Below, piece after piece: positions 22,449 to 31,846 of a stretch of 64,000 bases of DNA. This stretch comes from Garcia nutans (Eukaryota; Streptophyta; Magnoliopsida; Malpighiales; Euphorbiaceae). The stretch covers positions 2,859,501 through 2,923,500 of the forward strand of contig CANTUV010000035.1 of the NCBI GenBank assembly GCA_947685225.1, read 5' to 3'. Position 1 is the stretch's first letter. Every line of letters starts with the position of its first letter. A program made the translations under genes and the position numbers. The notes below the pieces were generated by a model. The model was not told where the DNA came from, ran no database searches, and worked only from the letters and a program-made list of their open reading frames with translations.

Positions 22449-24965
22449 CCTCAGTGTTCTTCAAATCCTTTTAAGTCCTGCTCTATAGCTTTTACAACTT
22501 CAAAGAAATGGCGTCTCGATGTTGGTAGCCTTGAAAGTGTCAAACAAAAGCCTTGCAACCTGATTTTAACATGAAAAATTGGTTTTCAAGCACAATTTAA
22601 TTGCTTGTTAATTCAAATATAAATAGTTAACGACTTAAACAGTTCAGGGAACAGACATTTCTTATTAGCTGTATGCTTTCTGCTCATACCCTCCAACTGA
22701 GCTCTTTTAATCTTATCTTGTGGGGGAATGCCACCATTTTGCCAAGATTCAATTCTTGTTGCATCACCACTGGACAAGCAGTGTTTGTAGAAGTACAACT
22801 CCTCAGTTTTGTCATGATACACATTGGCTCATAAAGCCAATCAAAAACCCACCCTTCCGGTCTATTCATACTTGTTATCTCAACATTATCACCTGGAGAA
22901 ATATTCAGGACACTTAATATTTTCATGTCATGTTTTGAAAGAATAGGAAAAGCTTGGCATTTGCAGACTATACAAACTTGTAGATATCAACTTATGGAAT
23001 CCTTGAATGAAACAATGCAGAGAAACTAGAGACCAAGTTGAAATTAGGAAAATAAATATGCAGCAAAATTGATTTTTTTTTCATTGAAATGATTTCAGAT
23101 TTACACTCATTTGTATCCTTCTGTCATCAAAGTAGTGCAATATGGTAAAAGATAGCAATCAATGATTCTTATGGAGGATAAAGCCACTGGAACTACTCTT
23201 AATAGAGTGCAGGAAGCACTCAAGAAATGCATATGCAGGGATTCCAATGTTGATAATATTTGAGTTCGAGTTTCGCCAGGCATCCGGATCTGAAGTTCCA
23301 ATAGCTTCATTCCTGAGAAGCTCTTTCACAATATCTTCAAATGCTTTAAAGAAGCTATCCCATATCTGGAAAACATACCACAGGTAAAATGAGTTTATTA
23401 ACATGAAAATAAAGAAACCAGAAGATTCTTTATCTAATACAGAGAGGGATGAAATGTTGCAAGAAGAAGATGCAAAAACAAAACAATCTGAAGACACAAA
23501 ACACAACAAAAAGTACCTAATATATTATCTTGTTATGTTATCGAACTTGTTAAAATGGAGTCCCCAATATATATTTCATGCCTTACCACTGCAGTTTTTA
23601 GCGTTTTAGCTCTGTCAGTAGGGGTCCTTATAAATGGTTCACCGACACAAGCACTTTCGAGCTGTTCCTGCAGTCTCTTTACTGGAAGTGGAAGCAGTGC
23701 AGTCTCTGTACTGGAAGTGGAAGCAGTGCAGTCTCTTTACCTGATATGCAACAACTGCAAACCAAAACTTGAAATTATGCCAGCCAAAGTTGCCAGCACA
23801 ACCACAGTTGGCCACAGCAGAATCCAAAACCCCGCAAAGGGAACACAAACAGTTTCCAAAAATGGGCCTGCCCGCCCAATAAGATCTTTTATCAACCGGT
23901 GCCAGCCTTGGAACAGTAAAATAGGTGCTTTGTACAAAACTATTAAAGAAATAACAGGCACATCAACCAAAATCCCCAGAATGGCTACTAGAATGCAACC
24001 AGGTATCTGAGCAACCCTAGCAAAATATACCCAGAGAAGATTAAATTTCTCATTTCATGAAAAATAAACTATTTTAAAATCCAACAATAATATAAAATAC
24101 AAACTGCATGAAACTAAAAGATTAGTACTTGAGTTCAATAGGTTCCTCTTCCTTTGATTTTAGGAGCTCATCCATGACAGAAAGGTATGAGTGGAAGGAA
24201 AAATCAGCACAATCATGGACAACAGTGCAGGCTCCCCAAACACAGGTCCAAGTTCCATACTGTGAATGTAATAATAGAACTAATGAACTCCCTAATTGCA
24301 TTCTTGAATTCAATATATTATTTTGAAAGACTAAGCAGAAAGCTATTGGGACATTATTTTAAAGCAGTTAATCAACTTCATGTGGATTGGAGCTTTCTTG
24401 CTGATAGCTTTGAATGTCTCCATCACAGGCCAAATGAAACCATACCAGCAACCATAATTGCAACTACCAGCAACTCCAACAACAGTCCATAATGCAATTG
24501 GTATTGGAACTAATAAAACCAAAGGGCATTTCATATGTGGGCCAAACTTCTCTGTTCTATTTCCAGTTTTGAAAGAACAATAAGAGAAATTAAAGGGGAA
24601 ATAAGAAAATCTTTAAAGAAAGAGAGAAAAAGAAATTACTTTGAACACAAAAAGAAAAAGAAAGAAAATTACTTGATTAAGCAGTAGATACTCCAAACAA
24701 GATGAAGTGGCCATAATCCTATGACAACACCAGTATCTCCAAAAGCAATGACCAGAAACACAAAGGGACTGAAAATAGCACCTGTTACATTGTCTTATGA
24801 TTAGTGAAAACTGACAAAGAATTAACAATAATTCAGTATAATGAACACAGAAAGAAGGAGAAAATGGCTACCTTTGATCATTCCAAGAACAAATAGAAGC
24901 ACAAAAACTGGAAGAAAGAAAATAAAGTAACAAAAATAGCTCAAGGATCCCTTAGGAACATCCAT
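22449..24965 (-). pseudogene. Decayed At3g27390-like multi-pass membrane protein gene
   Basis: Minus-strand exons can be followed. ATG at 24965 (MDVPKGSLSYFCYFIFFLPV) to 24872; 24781-24673; from 24556; then YGTWTCVWGACTVVHDC...FHSYLSVMDEL; VDVPVISLIVLYKAPILLFQ with GWHRLIKDLIGRAGPFLETV; VIWDSFFKAFEDIVKELLR; ITSMNRPEGWVFDWLYEPMC; SSGDATRIESWQNGGIPPQ; and GFCLTLSRLPTSRRHF to a TGA near 22451. All match plant proteins of unknown function named after At3g27390. Breaks: no GT donor in phase after the NCF end of exon 3 (near 24362); a one-base loss near 23758, where the expected AVVAYQ is in another frame; the next family exon is replaced by a 29-bp repeat; and a frameshifting deletion near 22800 between YEPMCIM and TEELYFYKH. 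Expression of a variant form cannot be excluded. Confidence 0.75.
23669..23740. repeat. 29-bp tandem repeat, 2.5 copies, inside the decayed membrane-protein gene
   Basis: Units start at 23669 and 23698, with a partial third copy at 23727. The unit contains CTGGAAGTGGAAGCAG; the two full copies differ at one base (CTCTTTAC versus CTCTGTAC). It sits exactly where a conserved exon of the family should be. Confidence 0.9.
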
Positions 24966-26150
24966 TTTTTCTGGGAATTTTCTTACTTCGGAGTTCGCTG
25001 CAACTGAAATGGATCATACAAAAAGGCAAGAACTTTCAGTTCATTTAAAATGGAATAGCAATTATTTATGCCTTATTTTCTTTTCTGAGAATTGGAATAA
25101 AATAAAAGTCAAAATAAATTTAAAAAGAAAATCAGGATCAAACCAGGGCTAAGAATATGAACTCATTAAACCAAGAATTCTTGGATGCTATCTTTCTTGT
25201 ATTTTCTCCATTAAGTCTTTGATTTTCTAAATCTTTATATGTAAAAGAAAATACTACCGGAAAGAAAGCCAAAGAAAAGGAAAGAAAGCCAGTCATTTTT
25301 TATAAAGAGAGAAAGAAAGCTCAGTCAAAAATTGATTTCTTGCTGCATCTTCTTCTGAAAAAACTGAACTGTACAAAACATAGAGTCTCTGCATGCCAGA
25401 GTAAGACGAAGAACTGTTCCATGTTAGTGTAGCAATGTAATGAAGAGTTGAGGGCCCCTTGTTAGGTTTTTTAAAGTTTCCCACAGTTCAGTATAGGAGG
25501 TCAGATAACAGTCAACCTTGTTGAGAAAAGAAAAATAAAGAAATTAAAAAAAAAAACCCAATTGCATCCATAAGCAGAAAGATTTGGTGGTACAAATAAA
25601 TATGCAAGTTAGTTATAGTCAAACCTCACACTTTCAGGCCTTTGCATTTAAAATCGTCGGAATGTGTCCCACATCGGGGAAAGATAAAGTTCAATATGAA
25701 AATATTTAAAATTAAATTAATTAAAAAATTTGATATAATTCAAAAACAAAAAATAAAAAATGACGATGTAATTTTTTCTTTACTTTTTATAAAAACATAT
25801 TAACTTAAAAATAAAATTGCAGTACCTAGAAAACAAGAAAATACAGTATTAATATTTCAAAAAATTCTAATGATATAACTATTGAACTTCAACAGAAAAA
25901 CTTATGATTTCATTAAAATTTTAAAAATTTTACTCTTTTAGAGAAAAATAATTTTAGAAAAAAAAAAGAAAATTATGAGCATCAGGTCTTAAAAGGTAGC
26001 TCAAGGGAAAATCCCTGTCAGGGTGGTTGGTTCAGAAACCATTTTCCATTGTAGATTGCCACTAAAAATACCATAATTTTTGTGTGTACTTCTATGCACA
26101 TTGATTTCACTTTTGGCAGTCAAATTTACTCAAAATTTAACCCATTAATT
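24966..26150. other. AT-rich spacer with a short TE-like trace
   Basis: No gene is visible. Near 25656-25675 the motif TGTCCCACATCGGGG occurs; this string is common in terminal regions of small plant LTR elements, but no paired terminus was found. Confidence 0.35.
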
Positions 26151-26820
26151 TTTTTGAGCAGTAGAAGGATAATTTCATTAAAACCAGAAAAGTAATACAA
26201 AAGACCTGAGACCCATAAAGCACAGAGACCTGAGGTATTCAAGTTTCAAAGCAAAGACAGGAATCTCCTTACAAACCCATGGCCATATATGAAAAGAGTT
26301 ACGGCCTATGAAGAAAAATATTATCGAGACCCCTAAAGGGTTCTCAAGCAACAACAAGGCAAAAGGATAAAAACAGAGAGGTTCATGCCGAAAGTCATGC
26401 TCTTCCTTAGCAAGAACGTCATTGCTTGAAGGTATGAGACGATTAAATCTCTCCTGCAGGGACTTCTTAAGAGAGAGCTTAAATATATTAGAGCAAGTGA
26501 GCTGAAAAATGATAAAACAAACCACAATCCATACGTCTTCCCATGGAGAAGCCCTGTGAAGGCAACTAAAGGAGAGCTTTGCTAACCAGAGAATAGTGAT
26601 ACTAGTCGAAGGAGAATTAATTACTTCTGTAGGACTTAAAATAATCTTAGAATGCCAAAACAACTTAAAAATGGCTAACCGCCCTTCATCAGGAGGTTCC
26701 TTGAGTCGAAAAATCCACCCATCACAATAAACAAACTGGATATCAAAGCTTGAGAAACTTCCAAGCCACCATAAAGGTGGAGGGCCAAGATAACTAGAGA
26801 AGAGAAACTAGATCTACCAT
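26150..26820 (-). mobile_element. Probable retroposed fragment with poly(A)-like 3' end and an open frame of unknown family
   Basis: Read on the minus strand, the region ends near 26150 in GGTTTTAATGAAATTATCC...CTGCTC followed by a short A run. This resembles 3' tails of plant LINEs or retroposed transcripts. An open frame of roughly 200 codons (about 26796-26178) contains LGPPPLWWLGSFSSFDIQF, YCDGWIFRLKEPPDEGRLA and a hydrophobic Trp/Phe-rich C-terminus. I recognise no domain, neither reverse transcriptase nor RNase H. It could be a degenerate LINE ORF2 end or a fragment of another repeat. Confidence 0.35.
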
Positions 26821-27002
26821 ATCTAAAATTAAAACCAACAAAAAAAAAATACTAAAAACCCAAACAAGCTACCAAAGAAAAAGGATATATGGCTATCGGC
26901 AGCCTCCACAGAACAAGGGCTGAGAAGTGAAACCGGGGGCATAAGGGAAACCAAAGAAAAAGAGTTTCCAATGGTTATTGAACTAAATTTAACCCATTAA
27001 TG

Positions 27003-27897
27003 TGTTAGGTTTTTTGGGTTCCCTCCAACGTGAAAACCCAATATTTGAGCCCACTTATTTTAGCCCATTAGGCTATTAATGTTTAGCATATTTTTATATA
27101 CAAATATTACCCTAAGTCAAGTGTGTGTGTGTCATTGTGTATCAGCCACTAAAAGAGAAAAGAGAAAGAGAGAGAGAGAAAAGGGAGAGAAAAGAAAGAG
27201 AGAAATTTCTGCTTGAAATTCTCAACAGAGCAGTTTCCGTTTTCCGGCAATCTGACAGTCATCAGTGCTCCGATCAGGCTGCAATTTGGACAGAAGTTAG
27301 AGAGCTCATCGTTCTTCATTCTGAACGGTGGAGATCTATTTTTGACGGTTGGATTTCCGGCATTTGTAGCTTGAAGTTTACTGTTCACGTGCAGTTCTGC
27401 AACAGCGACCAGTTTGCCTTTCTCCGACGATCGGACGGTCATTTGTGGTCGGATTTGGCTGAATTTTGGTGAGCACGTTTAGAATTGATTGTTATTTAAT
27501 CTGGACGGTGGAGATCAGATTTGAATAACCGGAGCTCATCCATTGGCATGAACAGTAGCTATTTTTGGGTGATTTTTCTCCATTCTCTTGTTTATTTCTT
27601 GATGTTTGGTTGATTTTGTGTTGCTACTTACTTGAGGGTTGTTGTAGTAGCTTGTAGTTGCTGTAAACATTGATTTTGATAGTGAAGCTCTTTTTTACTT
27701 GGACCAAGAGAGGTCCCGTGGTTTTTATCCTTCACATTGAAGGGGTTTTCCACGTTAAAAATCCTTGTGTTTATGTGTGAATGATTTTTGTGCATCTAGA
27801 GGCAGATTGTTGATTGGTTGTTTATTGAATTTTACTTAGTCACTCCTCATAGATTCATTCAAGTGGGGAAGAACTTATCCCAGTTCCTTTCCCATCA
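27003..27897 (+). repeat. Probable 5' LTR of the copia fragment
   Basis: It starts TGTTAGG and ends CCCATCA, directly before the PBS. It contains GT and GA microsatellite tracts (27121-27180). No matching 3' LTR was found in the window, so the limits rest on the TG...CA termini and PBS position. Confidence 0.5.
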
Positions 27898-27900
27898 AAG

Positions 27901-27913
27901 TGGTATCAGAGCC
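27901..27913 (+). other. Primer-binding site, initiator-tRNA-Met type
   Basis: TGGTATCAGAGCC is the standard plant copia PBS, complementary to the 3' end of initiator methionine tRNA. It lies 3 bp after the LTR end and 36 bp before gag. Confidence 0.8.
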
Positions 27914-27948
27914 AGGTTCATTAGTTCATTGGTTGTTTGCTTGTTTGA

Positions 27949-28776
27949 ATGATGGAGGTGAATGTGAGTAAAATGGTTTGTTTGGATGGCACAAATTATC
28001 ACAAGTGGAAAGGAAAAATGAAAGATTTTCTTATTGTGAAAAGATTGCATTTACCTGTATTTGCTTCTCAAAAACCTGAGTCTAAATCTAATGAAGATTG
28101 GGAATTTGAGCATTTGCAAGTATGTGGTTTTATTAGACAATGGGTAGAAGATAATGTATTGAATCATATTGCTAATGAAACAAATGCCAAGACCTTGTGA
28201 GAAAAGCTTGAAACTTTGTATGCTTCAAAGACTGGTAATAATAAGTTATTTTTGCTTAAACAAGCTATGCGCTTGCAATATAGAGAAGGCAGCTCTATAC
28301 TTGATCATGTGAATGAATTTCAAGGTATCTTTGATCAATTATCTGGCATGGGTGTCAAATTTGATGAAGAAGTTATTGGTCTTTGGTTGTTGAATACACT
28401 TCCTGACTCATGGGAAAATTTTCGTGTATCTTTGACTAATTCTGCTCCTGAAAGTGGTGTAACCATGTCATTTGCAAAGACTGGTGTTTTGAATGAAGAG
28501 ATGAGAAGAAGAAATCAGGGGGCATCTAGTTCACAGTCAGAAATTTTGGTTACTGAAAACAGGGGGAGAAGTAAAAGCAGGAGTCAAGATCAGAATAGAG
28601 GCAAGAGCAGGAGTAAATCAAAATCAAGGTATAAGAACCTTGAATGTCATTACTGTGGTAAACCAGGGCATATCAAGAAATATTGTTTCAAGTGGAAGAA
28701 AGAGAACAAGGCAGACAAAGGGAAGCAAGAAAGGAGAGCCAATGATAACAATACTGATCATTGGAGTCAATTTTGA
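27949..28776 (+). pseudogene. Copia gag (UBN2 domain + CCHC zinc knuckle) with an internal stop
   Basis: The frame starts MMEVNVSKMVCLDGTNYHKW and continues through the UBN2/retrotran_gag region (LYASKTGNNKLFLLKQAMRL, LLNTLPDSWENFRVSL) to an Arg/Ser-rich linker. It then reaches the CCHC knuckle CHYCGKPGHIKKYC, encoded near 28645-28690. A TGA at 28198-28200 stands where this family has Trp (LWEKLE), a likely TGG to TGA change. The frame ends soon after the knuckle, without joining a pol region. Confidence 0.85.
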
Positions 28777-29000
28777 GAAATTTTTTAGGACGAGTGATAT
28801 TAAAAAATTTAAAAGAATTCTTCAGAGGACTATAAGTGAAATTTATTTTGATTACTAAAATATTTATTTTGGATGTAGGATGATATTGATGCTATATCAT
28901 ATTACCGTTAATGGAGTAGATGACAAATTAAAAAATTTTAAGTGTGAAATTTAAATTTTAGAAACAACGATGTGCATTAGTAAAATTTTTAGGGGTGACA
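28777..29000. other. Spacer between copia fragment and TIR element
   Basis: AT-rich sequence with no recognised similarity to pol or an LTR. Confidence 0.4.
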
Positions 29001-29222
29001 GGATGTAATTTACTCGCTCTATGCTTTTTTTTGGCTCTGTTTTGTTTTTGTCTGTTATGGACAGAGTCACAGAGTAAAGTATCCTCAGACTATCAAAGTA
29101 ATCTTATTCCTGCTAGGATTAGGGATAAGCTTGAGAACCTATTCAGTTTAGGATTAAGGGTTAAGTTTAATCTTATTCCTTTTAGGATTAGCCATAAAGC
29201 AAAGAGCGAGTAAATTACATCC
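29001..29222. mobile_element. 222-bp TIR element (MITE-like)
   Basis: Terminal inverted repeats of about 33 bp lie at 29001-29033 and 29190-29222. The outer 20 bases, GGATGTAATTTACTCGCTCT, are a perfect inverted match, and the inner part (GCTTT...GGCT) is diverged. There is no coding capacity. No clear target-site duplication was found in the flanks. The interior shares about 60 bp with 31333-31390 on the other strand (see findings). Confidence 0.65.
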
Positions 29223-29528
29223 GATTCTAACTGGATCTAACTGGTACACCTGAACATGGTCACAATAGAATAGTATAATTATACGGAATTATGGATATGC
29301 ACCGTGCAGAGCAATATTAATGTGCAGCAGAGCTTTTCAATGTTTAAATTAAACAGTTCAATTGATAGTTATCTAAGGTTGAAATCTTGCATACTACCCA
29401 TTGCAGTAACACTCTTGCACTAACTTATGAAGTATTTTCTTCCTGAAAGCCTATGGATATTAAATTTAGAAACTTTTCCAGGGTAATTTATGTAAAGTAT
29501 GCTTATATGCATGGAAGTAGAAAATTAC
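29223..29528. other. Region where the 3' part of the decayed B3 gene would be expected
   Basis: The minus-strand B3 gene ends its last visible exon at 29529 on a GTAATT donor. The rest of a second B3 domain was not found here; the TIR and copia insertions lie just beyond. Confidence 0.35.
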
Positions 29529-31078
29529 CACAATAACGATAGTTAAGCAAAACAGCCATGAAGAATGGATACTTTGAAGTGAAGTTCTTGGCAGCTTCAA
29601 GAGCTGATGATCTATTGGAACATGAAGGCTGTGTAGTCTCCCTTCCAACGGCCTCATCAACATCCTTAGCAGGGATCAATGGCTCTAATGTTCCTACGTC
29701 GATTAAACGAATAAAAGAATTAAATAATTAGTGTTATTTTTGAAAATAGATATGCGAGTCTAAGATACAACATTAAGTTTTGAATCTTCTTAATGAAAGT
29801 TGAGTTTCGCAGGTTTTAAATTGAAGCGAAAGATTAAAATTTTCAGTTCATCATTGTTAGGAACACGTTCAAATAAACTTTAAATATCAGAAAAAATGAA
29901 CAATATGAAAATTATGAAATGAGATTTTTTTTAAGTCTGAGAGATAAATAAGTAAAACTAACCATTTCTGAATCAGTTCGCATCTTCTTACAAGACCGAG
30001 GAGGCAGAAATGATTTTCCCCTTGTTTTACTGCAAAATGGCTGATCATCCAAGATCTCATGGGAAATTTTCTCTTGATTAGCTTCTACCTTTGCCTCTTG
30101 CCTTCAGGATTTGGCTTTGCAACACAAGTTATATCACATCGATACTCAATCTCCACAGCACTTTTATTTAATATGAATACCTGAAAATTGTGTTGTCCCT
30201 CGTATTTGAAAACTAACAAGTGCCCATGTTCCAGAGAGTAATAATTTGCAAATTCTTTCCAACCCTTCTCTAAACAAACCTCACCATCACACTTCAGTAA
30301 CTCTATTTTCCATATGGCACCACAAGGGACCTTAAGGATTACTGGATTTGACAAACCACTTCCATACTTTATAATGAACTTCTTGGGAATGCCCTGATTC
30401 AAGTGCCAATAAAATTATCCATCAAATTTCATTAACATAGCTGAAACGAACAGCTGCATGCATACAAGCCCAAGCACAGACGCACAAATATTTGAAATGC
30501 AATCATATATTTGAAATGGTTTTGAGCTTATTATTTATTTCAGTATTAAATATGTTTCAGGTAATAAACACAATACCCCTTAACTGCAATGGGTTAAAAT
30601 CATTATCTGCGGATCGTCTTTAGGTTACTACAGATTTACAAATCAAGAAAAATATCTAAAACACCTATAAAATTTCTTAAATGGCCTTCTAGAAGACATT
30701 ATTTGTGTGCATATAATGGATATTCATACACAACATAGGCCTCTTCTACAGAAAACTGCTAAAAAATTTACAAAAACAAGATATCTAACTAATGCAGCAG
30801 CTCAAAGTCGAATTTCAACAAATCAGAGAGTGTATAACGATAACCCATCTGCCATACTGTCATTTCTGAGCTAAACTGAAGCAAATAATTCATCGTGAGA
30901 ATACAGTTCCCATTTTGCAACCACTTAACAGGAAAAAGAACTCAAACATGGCCAAATCACTCTCAAGAATAACAGAGAAAACCAAGAAAGCAATCAAGGA
31001 AACATTTTTGCTTACAAGTTTTCCCTGGCGGATAACATCATCAAGAATAATCTTGAAAAAATGTGTTGAATTTTCCAT
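29529..31078 (-). pseudogene. REM/VRN1-like B3 transcription factor gene, probably decayed
   Basis: Exon 1 (31078-31016) encodes MENSTHFFKIILDDVIRQGK. Exon 2 starts at 30393 and completes a B3 DNA-binding domain: GIPKKFIIKYG, NPVILKVPCGAIWKIEL, CLEKGWKEFANYYSLEHGHL and LVFKYEGQHNFQVFI. In frame the protein stops at 30085 (...PEGKRQR). The following sequence stays open in a different frame down to about 29963 (SHEILDDQPFCSKTRGKSF, PPRSCKKMRT), suggesting a frameshift. A further exon (29693-29529) holds the start of a second B3 domain (AAKNFTSKYPFFMAVLLNY), but I found no splice combination joining it in phase, and the domain is not completed. A short single-B3 protein of about 125 aa could still be made. 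Confidence 0.6.
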
Positions 31079-31094
31079 GTTAATTAGCTGTAGT

Positions 31095-31283
31095 TTATTC
31101 GCTTGTTGAAGTCTAGGAGCTGGGTAGTAATGGTTGGGAGGGGTATGGAGTTTTTTGTGTTGTTGGGAGTACAGAATTGTCTTGCTATGTATTTTTGGAG
31201 AGGTTGGGTATTGCTCTGTATTTTTGTTGATTGTATTCTTTGCTCATATTTTTGCAATAAAAATGATATTGTTGACCAAAAAA
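31095..31283 (+). mobile_element. Probable LINE 3'-end fragment
   Basis: The plus strand reads as a plant LINE 3' UTR: a G/T-rich stretch, then TTGCTCTGTATTTTTGTTG, TTTTTGCAATAAAAATGATA and a terminal ACCAAAAAAA. It lies just upstream of the decayed B3 gene's first exon. No ORF is included, and family assignment is by resemblance only. Confidence 0.4.
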
Positions 31284-31679
31284 ATTGGCTTTTCTTGAAG
31301 ATTCCCATAGTGGGTTCAAGAAACCAGCTGAGGCTTACTTTGATCGTCTGAGGATACTCTGTCCATAACCGGCAAAAACAGAACGGAGACAAAAGGACAA
31401 ATGCAGAGCAATTTCTGATTTTGCGATGCAAAAGCAAAACCAAGGGCTCAAGTAAACTGAAGTACTGCAATTAACTGCTACAAATAATATAACATCTGTT
31501 ATGATTTTAGAATTAAAAATGGATATCAAGAAACCACTCAACCAAAATACTGCATGAAGTAAAAGAAAAGCACATGAAGTTCATATCTTAAACAATGGAA
31601 AGTATACAAAAACTACTTTTCCAAGAACATAAGGAAAAACAAAAGGCAAAGAAAAATCAAGAGAAACAAGAATGCTCAC

Positions 31680-31733
31680 AATTTTTCCATCCCCAATAGC
31701 ATCATCAAGAATTATCTTGAAAAAATGGATCAT
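31680..31733 (-). pseudogene. Orphan B3 first exon, copy 2
   Basis: ATG at 31733 encodes MIHFFKIILDDAIGDGKI and ends on a GTGAGC donor at 31680. This is nearly the same peptide as exon 1 of the B3 gene at 31078. No second exon of its own was found before the 31078 copy. It could act as an alternative first exon of that gene or be a duplication relic. Confidence 0.65.
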
Positions 31734-31789
31734 TTTTCAATGCATACAACTCTTTCAGTAGATTTCTTTAAGATTTTTCTGGGTTCTCT

Positions 31790-31846
31790 TTTAAAGAAAA
31801 TAGAATCATCATGAATTATCTTGGAAAATGGGTTTTCTTCTTCCAT
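31790..31846 (-). pseudogene. Orphan B3 first exon, copy 3 (diverged)
   Basis: ATG at 31846 encodes MEEENPFSKIIHDDSIFFKR, a more diverged version of the same first exon (FFKIILDD becomes FSKIIHDD). No clear donor is preserved. It lies 110 bp upstream of copy 2, so the first exon has been duplicated at least twice. Confidence 0.5.

Larger units (their letters stand above)
27003..28776 (+). mobile_element. Truncated Ty1/copia retrotransposon (5' LTR, PBS, gag; no pol or 3' LTR)
   Basis: A probable 5' LTR runs from TGTTAGG at 27003 to TCA at 27897 (about 895 bp). It is followed three bases later by a primer-binding site and then a copia-type gag. The homology stops abruptly after gag at about 28776, with no protease, integrase or reverse transcriptase and no second LTR nearby. 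The element therefore cannot move on its own. Terminal boundaries are by eye. Confidence 0.65.
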
